A DNA stretch of 33,350 nt. It comes from a virus. Position 1 is the stretch's first letter. Each line of letters starts with the position of its first letter. Positions 19,998-29,374 of the stretch are shown here, in pieces. The notes under the pieces are model-generated. The model was not told the DNA's origin. It saw only the letters and a program-made list of their open reading frames with translations, and searched no databases. Location: positions 1 to 33,350 of IMG/VR virus record IMGVR_UViG_3300036828_000438; one strand, 5' to 3'. The translations under genes were made by a program, and so were the position numbers.

Positions 19998-22900
19998 GGC
20001 TTCTCCCCCTGGTGGAACGGGCAGGTGCACCCAGGCGTCGTGCACACCGGGTCGTGGTCAAGCCCGTCACCGTCACCGTCACTCGTGGTGCTGGCAGGGA
20101 TAGCCAGCTTGGCGATGATGTCCTTCAGCTGCGCGTTGGTGAGGCCACCGGACTGCACCGGGGGGCTGTAGCTGAACGTGCCGCTGGCAGTGGTGTAACC
20201 CTGGCTGCCGCTGATGTCGGCGTACAGCTCAGGCTCGACCTGCCACTGGACGAGGGGGCCGCTGTACAGGTGCTTGGAGTGGATGGTGCCGGACGTGATG
20301 TTGGCCGTGCTCGTGGCGACCGGCACGTTGAGGGTGACGTACTCATTGCCGAAGGCGTCCTGGTGCTTCTCGGCGGTGAGCCCGGCCTGGGATTCGATGT
20401 CCATGGCCTGCTGGCCCTTCAGCGCGGCCTTCTCCGCTGCGGTGGCGTCGGCAGGCAGCTCGGCCACGCTCCAGTCGACCGGGGCGGCTGGCACGAACCA
20501 GGTCCCGGCCTGCTTCTCCAGCGCCTTGCGGGCCTTGTCCAGCGCCGTGCTCACGCCGTACTCGGTGACAATGCGGTCCTCGACCGGCAGGCCCCGGATT
20601 TCGGTGATGCCGAACCCCTTCAGGTCCTTGATGATCTTCTGCCGCTGGGTCTCGCTGTACGCCTTGAGCACCTCGATGTCGTCGAGCAGGCTGATGGCGT
20701 CCGGCACCATCATCTCGTTCCCGCCGCCGCTGTGCTGGGTGTGGTGGCCGTAGTCCCAGTGGGAATACTCCTTGCGGGATGTCACCTCACCGAACTTGTC
20801 GGAGCCGAAGCTGTAGCTGCCGAGCTGGGCGGTGACCCGGGGGCTGACCCAGACGTGGTAGCTGCTGCCGGACAGGTTCTGCCGCAGGAAGACGAACCCG
20901 GAACTGCCGTGCTGCTGGTCACTGTCCCAGCTCATGCCGGGCTTGTGGGTACCCAGCGCGCGGAGCCGGGCCTCGGATGAGTACAGGCCGCCTGACCGGG
21001 CGACCAGCACCGCATCCCGCTCCGGGCCGCCGTCCGCGTTGAAGCTGTTGATGAGGAAAGCCTTCTTGGCCACCTGCTCCGGGGTCACGTCGAAGCGGTA
21101 CCAGATGGGCTTGCCGCCCGGCACGGTCTTGGCGTGCATGCTGTAGTGGTTGAAGTGCGGCATGTACCCCTGGCTGTCCGCCCACGCCTTGACCTTCTCC
21201 GGGCTGGCCATGTGCGCCATGGCCTCGCGCCAGATTTTGGCTTCGTCCTCGGCGGGCAGGCCCAGGGCGGCCAGCTTGTCGATCATTCCGCGCACCGGGC
21301 CGTGAATCTGGGACAGAGGGATGCCCGAGCCCTTGGCCAGCGCCCCCCACATCTTCTTCTGCGCGGGATTCTGCCGGTCGGCCCGGTCACCCATGTCGGC
21401 GGCGGCCAGCCGCCAGTACAGGTTCTCCATGGCCCCCTGGGTGGCTTCCTTCATGGGCAGCCCGGCCTCCTGGAGGAAGCCCCGGACATTCTCCAGCGAG
21501 CTGGAGCCCTGGTCGTGCACGGCCAGGAACCGGACCCGGCCCTGCTGCGCCTTGGGGCTGTTGGCCGGGTCGCTGATCTCGATGACTTCCCCGGTCGGCA
21601 GCTTGACCTCGTACACGCTGCCGGCATAGTGCGTGAGCAGCCCGGCCTTGAGCACCAGCTCGCCGGTCTTGGGGTCCAGCTGCCAGCTGTCAGCGGTGAG
21701 GTTAGCCGAATTGGTGCCCAGCTGCCGGGTGGCCGTCTTGGGGCCGGCGACCTGGATGCCGCCGGCTGCCTCTGACACCTTCCCCTTCAGCTCGAAGGCG
21801 GGGAAGTCGCCTACCTCCGGTATGGTGTCCTGCACCTTGGCCAGGTTCACCTTCTGAATCTGATCCAGGTAGAACTTGGCCATCTCCACGACCGCGTGCG
21901 GGTCGCCGTACTTATCCAGCGCGGCCAGGTACTTGGCGCTGGACGCCCCCGCCTCCAGCGCCGCCTCGGACTCGTGCAGCCGCTGCTCCAGCTTGTCCTT
22001 GACCTCGTTCATGGCCAGCAGGGCCGCATCACTAATCGGGCCGTACAGGACGAACTTCTTGCCGTAGGGGTTCTCCGGGGTGAGCGAGTGCGTGCTGACC
22101 GCCTCGGCGGCGGTGAGGATGGCCTGGTGGAACTCGTACTCGTCCTTGGGCGCGAGCTTGGCGGCCTCCCCGCTGTGGCTCTTAACCCAGGCCAGGAGGT
22201 CAGACAGGGACTTGCCGCGCAGCTCGAACTCGCCCCGGGTAGCGGGCTTGCCACTGGGGTTGATTTCCTGCCAGACGTGCACGGCACCCCGGGCCAGGCC
22301 GGGCTCGTCGAAGAAGAAAGCAACCCCGGCGCTCTTGGCACTGGCGACGTGCTCCATGCCGTCGACCTCAGAGAACCCGGAGTGCGCACCGCCTTCCAGC
22401 GCGGTGACGGGCACCTCGGGCGGGGTCCAGCCAAGCTTGGCGTAGGCGCTGTCCCACAGCGCGGTGATGTCATTGACCAGGCTGTTCTTGCGGGCAACCA
22501 GCGCGGCGACCCCGGCCGTGCTGAGCCCGGTGCCGCCGAGCAGCTGGGAGAACCGGGCGTCGGGCAGCTTGCACATCCGCTGCGCGACCCGCACCGCGCC
22601 GATGTACGCCTCGTCGGCGGATGCCTTGGACACCCCGCCGCTGGCCATGGAGTCGAACAGCAGCGAGACAGGCTGCTTGAACTGCTCGTCCAGATGATCC
22701 AGGCTCGCGCCCTGCCACTTCAGGCCGGTGAACGCGCCGGGCTTGCCGGCGCTGACCACGGACCCGTCGTGCATGACCAGGTAGCTGCCGGCGGTGGAGG
22801 ACGGGTTGCCGAGCAGGTAGTCCAGCACGTGCTCGCGGGCGATGTCCGCGAGCTGCTTGTCGGTCAGGCTGGTCAGGCCGCCCGCGACGTGAGCCAGGCT

Positions 22901-25900
22901 GCCCTTCGGCACCACCTCGTCGGTGAGGATGCCGGGGGTGCCGTCCTTCTCCAGCTTGGCCCACTCGGCCTTGGGCGTCTTGAACCCAAAGGCCCTGGCC
23001 AGCGAGTTGACCGCGATGCGCGAGGCCATCTCGGGCTTGGTGCCGCTGAACCACAGCTTGGTGTTGCCGTTCTGGTCCCGCACGTAGCCGGGCTTGCCGT
23101 CGACCAGCTCCCACTTGGGCCGCAGCTCTTCTTCCTTGGCCTTGGCCACCACGTCGTCCAGGTATGCCTGAACGGCGGGCTTGGCGTAGTAGCCGCTCTG
23201 GTGCAGCCATTCGGCCGGGGTAAGGCTGGAGCCCTGGTCGCTGATGAGCTGCTGGGCGAACGGGGCGAGCGCGGCCTCGTTGTGGTTCACGAAGTCCTGG
23301 GTGGCCTCGTTAGTCCAGGACTTGGCCGGGGTGGCGTCCTCCAGGAAGACGCTGTAGCTCTTGGCCGGGGTGAGCGTGTCGTGCCAGACGGGCGGCGCGG
23401 TGAGCGGCTGCTCCTTGCCCTGGTACCGCTCGGCGGCGGTGCGGGACAGCTCGTCGACGGCTTCCTGATCCCCGTTGCGGTGCAGCTTGACCAGCAGCCG
23501 GCGCTCCTTGGCGCTCAGGTACGCGGCGTGCTGGACATTGACCTTGATGAGGTAGTTGTCTACCTCGTCCTTCAGCGGCGTGATGCCCGGGTCGGACCAG
23601 TTGCCCTCGATGGTCTGGCTGGCCGGAATCTGCCCGCTGTCCCACGGTGCCCAGGTCATGTGGTGCGTGACGGTGTTCTCCGGTGCGCCGGGGTGGGCCG
23701 GGCTGACCTTCCCGCCCTTGGCGTCCAGGTTGAACACGGTCTGCATGTCGCCCTTTTTCCAGGCGTGCAGCCAGGCGAGCCGCTCGGGCTTGGTCAGGCC
23801 GGACTTGTGGGTGCCGACCACCTTGCCGCCGCCGTACTGCTCGCTGACGGCCTCGATGACCGAGGCCAGCTGCGGGGAGCCCATGGCGGCCAGCACGTCG
23901 TTCGCCAGTGACCCGTCGAACGGCTTGGCGTACCCCTGGCCGGCGAAGCTGAAGATGTCCTTGGGGCCGTAGATGCCGGGCGGCAGGCCCTTGAGGAACT
24001 TGACCTCAGCCGGGGCCTCGGCCTTGGCCCCGGCCTGCTGCTGCGGGATGCTCAGCAGCTCGTTCATGAGGCCCATCAGCGCGTGGTACTGGTCCTCGCC
24101 GTTGCCGGACAGGCCCTTGTCCTCCACGAAGGCCAGGACCCGGTTCATGGCCTCGTCCTGCGGGACGCCGATGCCGGCCCAGAACACCGGAGCCCACTTG
24201 TACCCGCCGGTCTGCTGGAGCTTGTTGCGGAGGCCCTCGACCTCCATGTAGGTCATGCCCTGCCCGCCGAACAGGTGGTACACGGACGGCATGGTGCCCG
24301 GCTCGACCACGGTATTGCCGTACTTGTCCAGCACCATGCCGCCCTCCATGGAGGACGTGGTGCCGAACAGCGTGCCGTGCTCCCCGGTCGACGGGTCCTG
24401 CCACAGCGCCGAGCCGTCCTCGTGGACGGTGATGTGCTCGCTGCCGTTCATGCCATGGGCGTCGGACCAGAGCTTGTAGCTGCCGGGCGCGGCGGTGGTG
24501 GCGTACTTGTTGGCGAAGAACGCCTTGGGGACCAGCGGCTTCTCGGTCTCCCAGTACTCGGTGTTCTTCTGAAGCTGAGACGCGGCGAAGGAGGGGGTCT
24601 TGGCGGCGGTGTTGCCCGAGGTGTCGTGCCAGATGAATGCGGCGGTGCCGCCGGGCTTGCCGTACTTGTGCTTGTGGTACTTGCCGTAGTTCTTGGCTTC
24701 CTTGACCTCCAGGAACGCCTTGCCCTTGGGGCTGTAGTAGAACCCGAACTTGTAGACCTTGCCGTCGACGGTGACCGCGCCGGGGGTGAGCGCCTGCTTG
24801 ACGTGGTCGATGATCTCGGAGACCGGGATGTCCTCCGTCAGCCCCTCCGGGTACTGCGGGCTGGGCTTGAAGTGGTGCTGGACCTTGAGGCTCTCGGGAT
24901 TGAAGTGCCAGTATTCGCTGGCGTTGTGCGGGGTGTAGCCGGCGCTTCCCCAGCCGCCGCCCCCGGCGTACTGGAAGATGTACTGGGCCTGGGAGGCGTA
25001 GTGGCTCTTGCCGCTCAGCTTCTCCGCGACCTGGCCCTTCCAGCTCTTGTCCGCGTCGGCCTTGGAGATGGCGGCGGTATGCGCCCACGTCTTGACTTCC
25101 GCGATTGCCTTGGCCTCGGCAATCTCCTGCTCGGTGGGCGCGGGAATCTCGTGGATGGTGCCCGCCGCGAGCTGCTTATCCCCGCCGTAGTAGCTCTTGG
25201 ACAGGTTGTTGCCGTAGCTGCTCTCCAGCCATGACCCGTCCGGCTGCTTCACGTAGTAGGGCGTGTACCCGTACTCGGGCTTCGGCCCGCTGTAGAACTT
25301 GGACCCGGCCGGGACCATGCCCAGGATTTTGTTATCCAGGATGGCGGGGATTTCGGTGACGACGTCGGCCGGCTTCTCCTTGCCGTACTCCACCAGAGCC
25401 CCGCCGGCGGCCAGCGCGTCGAGCTTCTGCGGCTCGCTGGTGCCCTGATCCCCCTGCTGGCCCTGGACGAAGATGCCCCAGGACCCGTCGCCGTACTTGA
25501 CGTAGTAGGCCGCCGCGTCGTCCTGAGTCTTGGCCGTGGCGGCGTGCCAGTACACCGTGGCGTCGGCGGGAATACTGCCGACCCCCTTGCCCTTGATGGT
25601 GAGCGGCTTGGTGGCCGGCTCCGCCTTGGGCGCAAGGTGCGGCTCCACGTCCGGCTCGGGCGCGTGCTCGGGTGCCCCGCTGGTCTCCGCCAGCAGCTTG
25701 GCGCTGGCCGACAGCGGCTTGAGCAGCCCGTTACCGATCCAGTTGTCCAGCGCCGCGTTCGTGCCCAGGATGTGGACGCCGCCGCCGGCGTACTGGAGGG
25801 ACCAGGTGCCGTCCTCGTGCTTGATGTAGGTGCCGTAGCCCGGCTCCTGGGTGTCCTGCCAGGTGGAATCCCCCGGCTCGCCTATGTAGATGTCCTTGCC

Positions 25901-28879
25901 GATACCGGGCAGCCAGACCTTCTCGGGCTTGGGTGGCTCGGCGGGCTTGGGCGCAGCCTTCTCGATCTTCTCCGGTACCAGCTGGCCGCCTGTGACCCAC
26001 TGGTCGTACTTCCCGGCAGACGGCTCCCCGTAGGTGCCGAGGCTGCCGTACTTCTGCCAAGTACCGTCCTTGAGCTTGACGTACTTGAAGTTCGCGGACT
26101 CCGGGTAGGCCCCGGTCCCGTGGTAAATGACCGCGCTCTTGGGAACCTGGGCGACCGTCTTGCCCTTGACCATTACGTCCTGCATGGCCTCGGGCTCAGC
26201 CTTGGCCTCGGGCTCAGGCGCAGGCTTGGGCGGCTCAGGCGCAGGCTTGGGCGGCTCAGGCGCAGGCTTGGGCTCTTCCTTCTTGAGCAGCTGGGCCAGC
26301 TTGAGCACCATGCCGCTGGAGAACGCGGTCTCGCTGCCGTCCTTGCCGACCAGGATGACCTGGTGGTCCGGCGTAATCCGGTAGTACAGCTCCCCGGGCG
26401 CTCCCCAGGCCCCGGTCAGACCCGGTGTCTTGGAGAACTTCCAGCCGCCGCCCTCCTTGGCCAGGATGTACCGGGTGGCGTTTAGCTTGGCCGACCCCCA
26501 CAACGCGGACGCCAGCGCGTTGTCCACGTCCCCGGCCACCCCGGGAACGTCCTTGGACGTGGCCAGCAGGATTAGCTGGTTGATGTCCTTCCAGTCCGGG
26601 GCAGCGGCCTTCCAGTCGTCTGGGAACATTTCCGCTGCCGGGGGTGGCGCAGGCGGGACCTTGACCTCGGGCTCGGGCAGCGGCTCGGGCTTCGGGGCCT
26701 CAGCCTCGGGCTTGGGCCAGTTGATCTTTACTGGCTCAACGACGTTGACCTTGAGCTTCGGGGGCGGCTTGGCCTCCGCCGGGTACGGCTTGACTTCCTC
26801 CTTGGGCGGGGCAACCGGGGGCTTCTCAGGCTCGGGCACGGCCTCCGGGGGCGGCTTAATCCAGGACTTGGCGTCAGCCAGCGTCATGTCCGCCGCGTAG
26901 TCCTTCTGCTCGCCCCCGATGGTCATGGTGACCTTGTGCTCGGGCGAGGCGGTGAACCAGCTGTAGCCCTTGGCGGGCGGGCTGAAGTCCACTTCCCAGG
27001 TGCCGGGAGTGGCGTGGCTGGCGAAAGCGTAGGTGTTGACCTTGTTGTGGTGCGCGTAGAGCAGCGCGGCGGCGACCGCCCCGTGCGGGTTGTTCGCCCA
27101 CCCGGGCTTGAGCGCGCTGACCTTCTGCCCGGCCAGCGCGTGCAGCTCCGCTGACTGGTCGTGACCCGTCTCCTGGTCAGCCTTGGCCAGCTCGCCGGCG
27201 TGCTCCTTCAGTGACTCCAGCATGAGCAGCTTGGTGGACCAGGATTTGGCCGTGTCCGGGTGGGCCGTCTTGTACTTCTTGGCCTCGCCCATGTAGTCGG
27301 CGGTGGCAAGCGGGTTGCCCGTCTTCTTCATGGCCTGGCTGAAGCTCTGCTTGCCGCCCATGGTCTGCTGGAGCCAGTCGGCGGCCTCCTGGAGCTGTTC
27401 CTTGGTGGCGGTCTTGCCGCCCCAGCTGTAGGTGTGCGGCGTCAGGTCCTGGGCGTGCTCGGCGGCGGCCTCGGCCTTGGCCGTGGTCTCCTCGGTGACG
27501 TGCTGCTCGGCCTCGGTGGCGCTCAGCTCGTCCAGCTTGCCCGCCAGGTGGTGCAGTATGGCCAGCTTGACCTGGCCGACGTGCTTGGCCTTGGTACCTT
27601 TCGGTACTAGTAGCCCCGGGTACTTGGCCAGCTCGGCCTTGGAGACGGCCATGTAATCCATGTCCGCCAGCGGGTTCCCGGCGTTCTTCAGCGGCCCCTT
27701 GACGTTGGTGGACAGCTTGGAGTTCAGCACGCTGATGGCGTGGTGGATTTCCTCCTTGGTCACCGGGATGCCGCCGATGTCCACCTTGACCGCCTCCGCG
27801 CCGGTCGACTCGGCGGGAGCCGGCTTGGCAGCCACCTTGACCATGGGCGTCACCTTGGCAGGCTCCGGTGGCGCGGGCGGCGGCTCAGGCTTGGGGGTGG
27901 TGGGTGCGACGTGCGACGGCGCGGGCTCGTGCGTCTCGTGGTCTTCCTTGACCAGCTGGCCCTTGGCAGCCCACTTCTCCAGGTTGGCGGCGGTAGGCGG
28001 GTTGATCTTCTCGACCTTGCCCGTCTTGCCGACGTAGTGCCAGTCCCCGGTATCCGGGTCCTTGGCGAACTTGCCGGTCAGCTTGTCCTCGGGGGCGGTG
28101 GACGACTTGTGCACCTGCCAGTGGTGCGGCACCCAGGCAGCATGCTTGCCGCCGATGGTGACGGCCTTCTTCGGCTCGGGCTCGGGGAGCTTCTTGTAGT
28201 GCGCGGCCAGGTTGCCGATGGCCATGGCCGACGTGGGCACCGGCTTGCCCGGCATGTCGTCGTCACCTGGGTGCAGCACGACGTGCTCGGGGTTCGGCCC
28301 CTTCTTCACCACGATCTTGGGCGCGTTCTTGACCTGCGCCTCGTCGCCGGTGTCCACGTCCTTGGGGACGTGCACCTCCAGGCCGTTGTGCACCGCGTAG
28401 GTGTGGTTCCCGGCCTGCACGTAGTGGTGAGTACCCTGCTCGACGGCCTGCTTGGCGTCCCCCGGCTTCCACTGGTTGGCCTTCCACAGCTCCGGGGTAA
28501 TGGAGTGCACCATGTGCCCCGGCTGCCCGGCGACCCAGTGCTCCTTGCCGTGCGGGATGATGAAGTCCCCGATGTTGCCGTGGAACTTCTCCTCGCCCAG
28601 GGCGCTGGCGATTTTCTTGGGGGCGTGCCCTCCCTTGACAGTCTTGCCTGCGCCGGCCGGGCCAGCGGCACCGGCTGCCGCCTCGGAGATGGTCTGGCCG
28701 GGCAGCCCGGCACCGGGGGCTCCCGCGCCCGGCCCGGCATCCCCGCCTCCCGCATCCGCCAGGGCGACCAGCCCGGAAGCGGCCAGCACGATGTTCTTCT
28801 TGTCCTTGGCCAGGTGCGCGTAGTGCGCCTTGAGCTTCTTGTGCTCAGGCGTGTCATCCGGCCACGACGGGAGTGCCAT
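19994..28879 (-). CDS. Giant multidomain virion protein, 2961 aa: repeats, kinase-like and ART-like domains
   Basis: ATG 28879 with an excellent GGGAGGT site. Domains: N-terminal Ala/Gly-rich helical part; helical modules around 366-440 and 483-545, each with a NPLA-x2-DYM motif; proline-rich linkers at about 317-350, 674-752, 866-893, 967-989 and 1064-1097; five related modules of about 65 residues (about 244-310, 904-965, 994-1057, 1095-1165, 1184-1245) sharing Y-x-x-YVK-x2-DGSW and ending G-x-LV. Residues about 1930-2110 look like the HipA/PI-kinase-like domain seen in phage MuF-region proteins, but NHDSH is NPSST at 2025-2029 and IDKG is AGKP at 2044-2047. Residues about 2560-2790 look like a phage ADP-ribosyltransferase: R2628 before GGLYSSE, then GNEMMVPDAISLLDD with E2722. 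The end has DGDGDGLDHD plus a Cys/His cluster. No signal peptide. It follows MuF, so packaging in the capsid and ejection into the host is the leading inference. Confidence 0.85.
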   Translation of the reverse strand: MALPSWPDDTPEHKKLKAHYAHLAKDKKNIVLAASGLVALADAGGGDAGPGAGAPGAGLPGQTISEAAAGAAGPAGAGKTVKGGHAPKKIASALGEEKFHGNIGDFIIPHGKEHWVAGQPGHMVHSITPELWKANQWKPGDAKQAVEQGTHHYVQAGNHTYAVHNGLEVHVPKDVDTGDEAQVKNAPKIVVKKGPNPEHVVLHPGDDDMPGKPVPTSAMAIGNLAAHYKKLPEPEPKKAVTIGGKHAAWVPHHWQVHKSSTAPEDKLTGKFAKDPDTGDWHYVGKTGKVEKINPPTAANLEKWAAKGQLVKEDHETHEPAPSHVAPTTPKPEPPPAPPEPAKVTPMVKVAAKPAPAESTGAEAVKVDIGGIPVTKEEIHHAISVLNSKLSTNVKGPLKNAGNPLADMDYMAVSKAELAKYPGLLVPKGTKAKHVGQVKLAILHHLAGKLDELSATEAEQHVTEETTAKAEAAAEHAQDLTPHTYSWGGKTATKEQLQEAADWLQQTMGGKQSFSQAMKKTGNPLATADYMGEAKKYKTAHPDTAKSWSTKLLMLESLKEHAGELAKADQETGHDQSAELHALAGQKVSALKPGWANNPHGAVAAALLYAHHNKVNTYAFASHATPGTWEVDFSPPAKGYSWFTASPEHKVTMTIGGEQKDYAADMTLADAKSWIKPPPEAVPEPEKPPVAPPKEEVKPYPAEAKPPPKLKVNVVEPVKINWPKPEAEAPKPEPLPEPEVKVPPAPPPAAEMFPDDWKAAAPDWKDINQLILLATSKDVPGVAGDVDNALASALWGSAKLNATRYILAKEGGGWKFSKTPGLTGAWGAPGELYYRITPDHQVILVGKDGSETAFSSGMVLKLAQLLKKEEPKPAPEPPKPAPEPPKPAPEPEAKAEPEAMQDVMVKGKTVAQVPKSAVIYHGTGAYPESANFKYVKLKDGTWQKYGSLGTYGEPSAGKYDQWVTGGQLVPEKIEKAAPKPAEPPKPEKVWLPGIGKDIYIGEPGDSTWQDTQEPGYGTYIKHEDGTWSLQYAGGGVHILGTNAALDNWIGNGLLKPLSASAKLLAETSGAPEHAPEPDVEPHLAPKAEPATKPLTIKGKGVGSIPADATVYWHAATAKTQDDAAAYYVKYGDGSWGIFVQGQQGDQGTSEPQKLDALAAGGALVEYGKEKPADVVTEIPAILDNKILGMVPAGSKFYSGPKPEYGYTPYYVKQPDGSWLESSYGNNLSKSYYGGDKQLAAGTIHEIPAPTEQEIAEAKAIAEVKTWAHTAAISKADADKSWKGQVAEKLSGKSHYASQAQYIFQYAGGGGWGSAGYTPHNASEYWHFNPESLKVQHHFKPSPQYPEGLTEDIPVSEIIDHVKQALTPGAVTVDGKVYKFGFYYSPKGKAFLEVKEAKNYGKYHKHKYGKPGGTAAFIWHDTSGNTAAKTPSFAASQLQKNTEYWETEKPLVPKAFFANKYATTAAPGSYKLWSDAHGMNGSEHITVHEDGSALWQDPSTGEHGTLFGTTSSMEGGMVLDKYGNTVVEPGTMPSVYHLFGGQGMTYMEVEGLRNKLQQTGGYKWAPVFWAGIGVPQDEAMNRVLAFVEDKGLSGNGEDQYHALMGLMNELLSIPQQQAGAKAEAPAEVKFLKGLPPGIYGPKDIFSFAGQGYAKPFDGSLANDVLAAMGSPQLASVIEAVSEQYGGGKVVGTHKSGLTKPERLAWLHAWKKGDMQTVFNLDAKGGKVSPAHPGAPENTVTHHMTWAPWDSGQIPASQTIEGNWSDPGITPLKDEVDNYLIKVNVQHAAYLSAKERRLLVKLHRNGDQEAVDELSRTAAERYQGKEQPLTAPPVWHDTLTPAKSYSVFLEDATPAKSWTNEATQDFVNHNEAALAPFAQQLISDQGSSLTPAEWLHQSGYYAKPAVQAYLDDVVAKAKEEELRPKWELVDGKPGYVRDQNGNTKLWFSGTKPEMASRIAVNSLARAFGFKTPKAEWAKLEKDGTPGILTDEVVPKGSLAHVAGGLTSLTDKQLADIAREHVLDYLLGNPSSTAGSYLVMHDGSVVSAGKPGAFTGLKWQGASLDHLDEQFKQPVSLLFDSMASGGVSKASADEAYIGAVRVAQRMCKLPDARFSQLLGGTGLSTAGVAALVARKNSLVNDITALWDSAYAKLGWTPPEVPVTALEGGAHSGFSEVDGMEHVASAKSAGVAFFFDEPGLARGAVHVWQEINPSGKPATRGEFELRGKSLSDLLAWVKSHSGEAAKLAPKDEYEFHQAILTAAEAVSTHSLTPENPYGKKFVLYGPISDAALLAMNEVKDKLEQRLHESEAALEAGASSAKYLAALDKYGDPHAVVEMAKFYLDQIQKVNLAKVQDTIPEVGDFPAFELKGKVSEAAGGIQVAGPKTATRQLGTNSANLTADSWQLDPKTGELVLKAGLLTHYAGSVYEVKLPTGEVIEISDPANSPKAQQGRVRFLAVHDQGSSSLENVRGFLQEAGLPMKEATQGAMENLYWRLAAADMGDRADRQNPAQKKMWGALAKGSGIPLSQIHGPVRGMIDKLAALGLPAEDEAKIWREAMAHMASPEKVKAWADSQGYMPHFNHYSMHAKTVPGGKPIWYRFDVTPEQVAKKAFLINSFNADGGPERDAVLVARSGGLYSSEARLRALGTHKPGMSWDSDQQHGSSGFVFLRQNLSGSSYHVWVSPRVTAQLGSYSFGSDKFGEVTSRKEYSHWDYGHHTQHSGGGNEMMVPDAISLLDDIEVLKAYSETQRQKIIKDLKGFGITEIRGLPVEDRIVTEYGVSTALDKARKALEKQAGTWFVPAAPVDWSVAELPADATAAEKAALKGQQAMDIESQAGLTAEKHQDAFGNEYVTLNVPVATSTANITSGTIHSKHLYSGPLVQWQVEPELYADISGSQGYTTASGTFSYSPPVQSGGLTNAQLKDIIAKLAIPASTTSDGDGDGLDHDPVCTTPGCTCPFHQGEKP
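26211..26273 (-). repeat. Three perfect tandem 21-bp repeats in the giant gene
   Basis: Three exact copies of a 21-bp unit (26211-26231, 26232-26252, 26253-26273) encode PKPAPEP repeats at about residues 869-890. Perfect DNA identity points to recent slippage or expansion, so linker length may vary between relatives. Confidence 0.9.
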
Positions 28880-28890
28880 GCCACCTCCCT

Positions 28891-29121
28891 TCAGGCGTCG
28901 GTCTCATGCAGGCCCGGGACCCTGGTAATGGCATCGGAGACGCCTTCCAGGTCAGGACCCGACAGCCACAGGCCCTGCTCTACCATTTTACCAGAGTCAA
29001 GCGGCCCTACGATGAAGTCAACCTCGTGGTCCCGGGCGTATTCCACCACCGTGGCCATGGCAATGTTGTACAGCAGGGCACTGTCATTCTCGGCGCGGAA
29101 CCGCCTGGTCACGTCAGCCAC
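28891..29121 (-). CDS. Small phage protein, unknown function
   Basis: 76 residues from GTG 29121, overlapping the upstream gene by 8 bp and ending 11 bp before the giant gene start. It is mostly helical at first (RRFRAENDSALLYNIAMATVVEYAR), then has strand-like DHEVDFIVGPLDSG and an acidic end. The family is not recognised. Close packing suggests co-expression with the giant protein. Confidence 0.6.
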   Translation of the reverse strand: MADVTRRFRAENDSALLYNIAMATVVEYARDHEVDFIVGPLDSGKMVEQGLWLSGPDLEGVSDAITRVPGLHETDA

Positions 29122-29374
29122 CGGGCTTCTCCGGGTGCCGGTGGCAGACCCACCGGCCGCCGACGCGCCGCCAGTCGTGCTCCAGCAGGTACCACTCGAC
29201 CCGCTCGTCCATGTCCTGCTCCACGAAGGCGTCCCGAAACGTCACCGCAGCATGGCTGGCGGGGTTGAAGGCGGGCAGGACCATGCCGGGCGGGGCCTCG
29301 AACTGGAGGAAGCTCAGGCAGCCGTTGGGCCAGGCCGCGCAGTTGAACCGGAGCGTGATCTTCTGGTGCGTCAC
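29114..29374 (-). CDS. Small phage protein, unknown function
   Basis: 86 residues from GTG 29374, which overlaps the upstream stop as GTGA, the usual junction in this genome; an in-frame ATG at 29386 (90 residues) is the alternative. It is beta-rich (KITLRFNCAAWPNGCLSFLQF, AAVTFRDAFVEQ) and ends WYLLEHDWRRVGGRWVCHRH, with Cys and His that might bind a metal. I do not recognise the family. Confidence 0.6.
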   Translation of the reverse strand: MTHQKITLRFNCAAWPNGCLSFLQFEAPPGMVLPAFNPASHAAVTFRDAFVEQDMDERVEWYLLEHDWRRVGGRWVCHRHPEKPGG

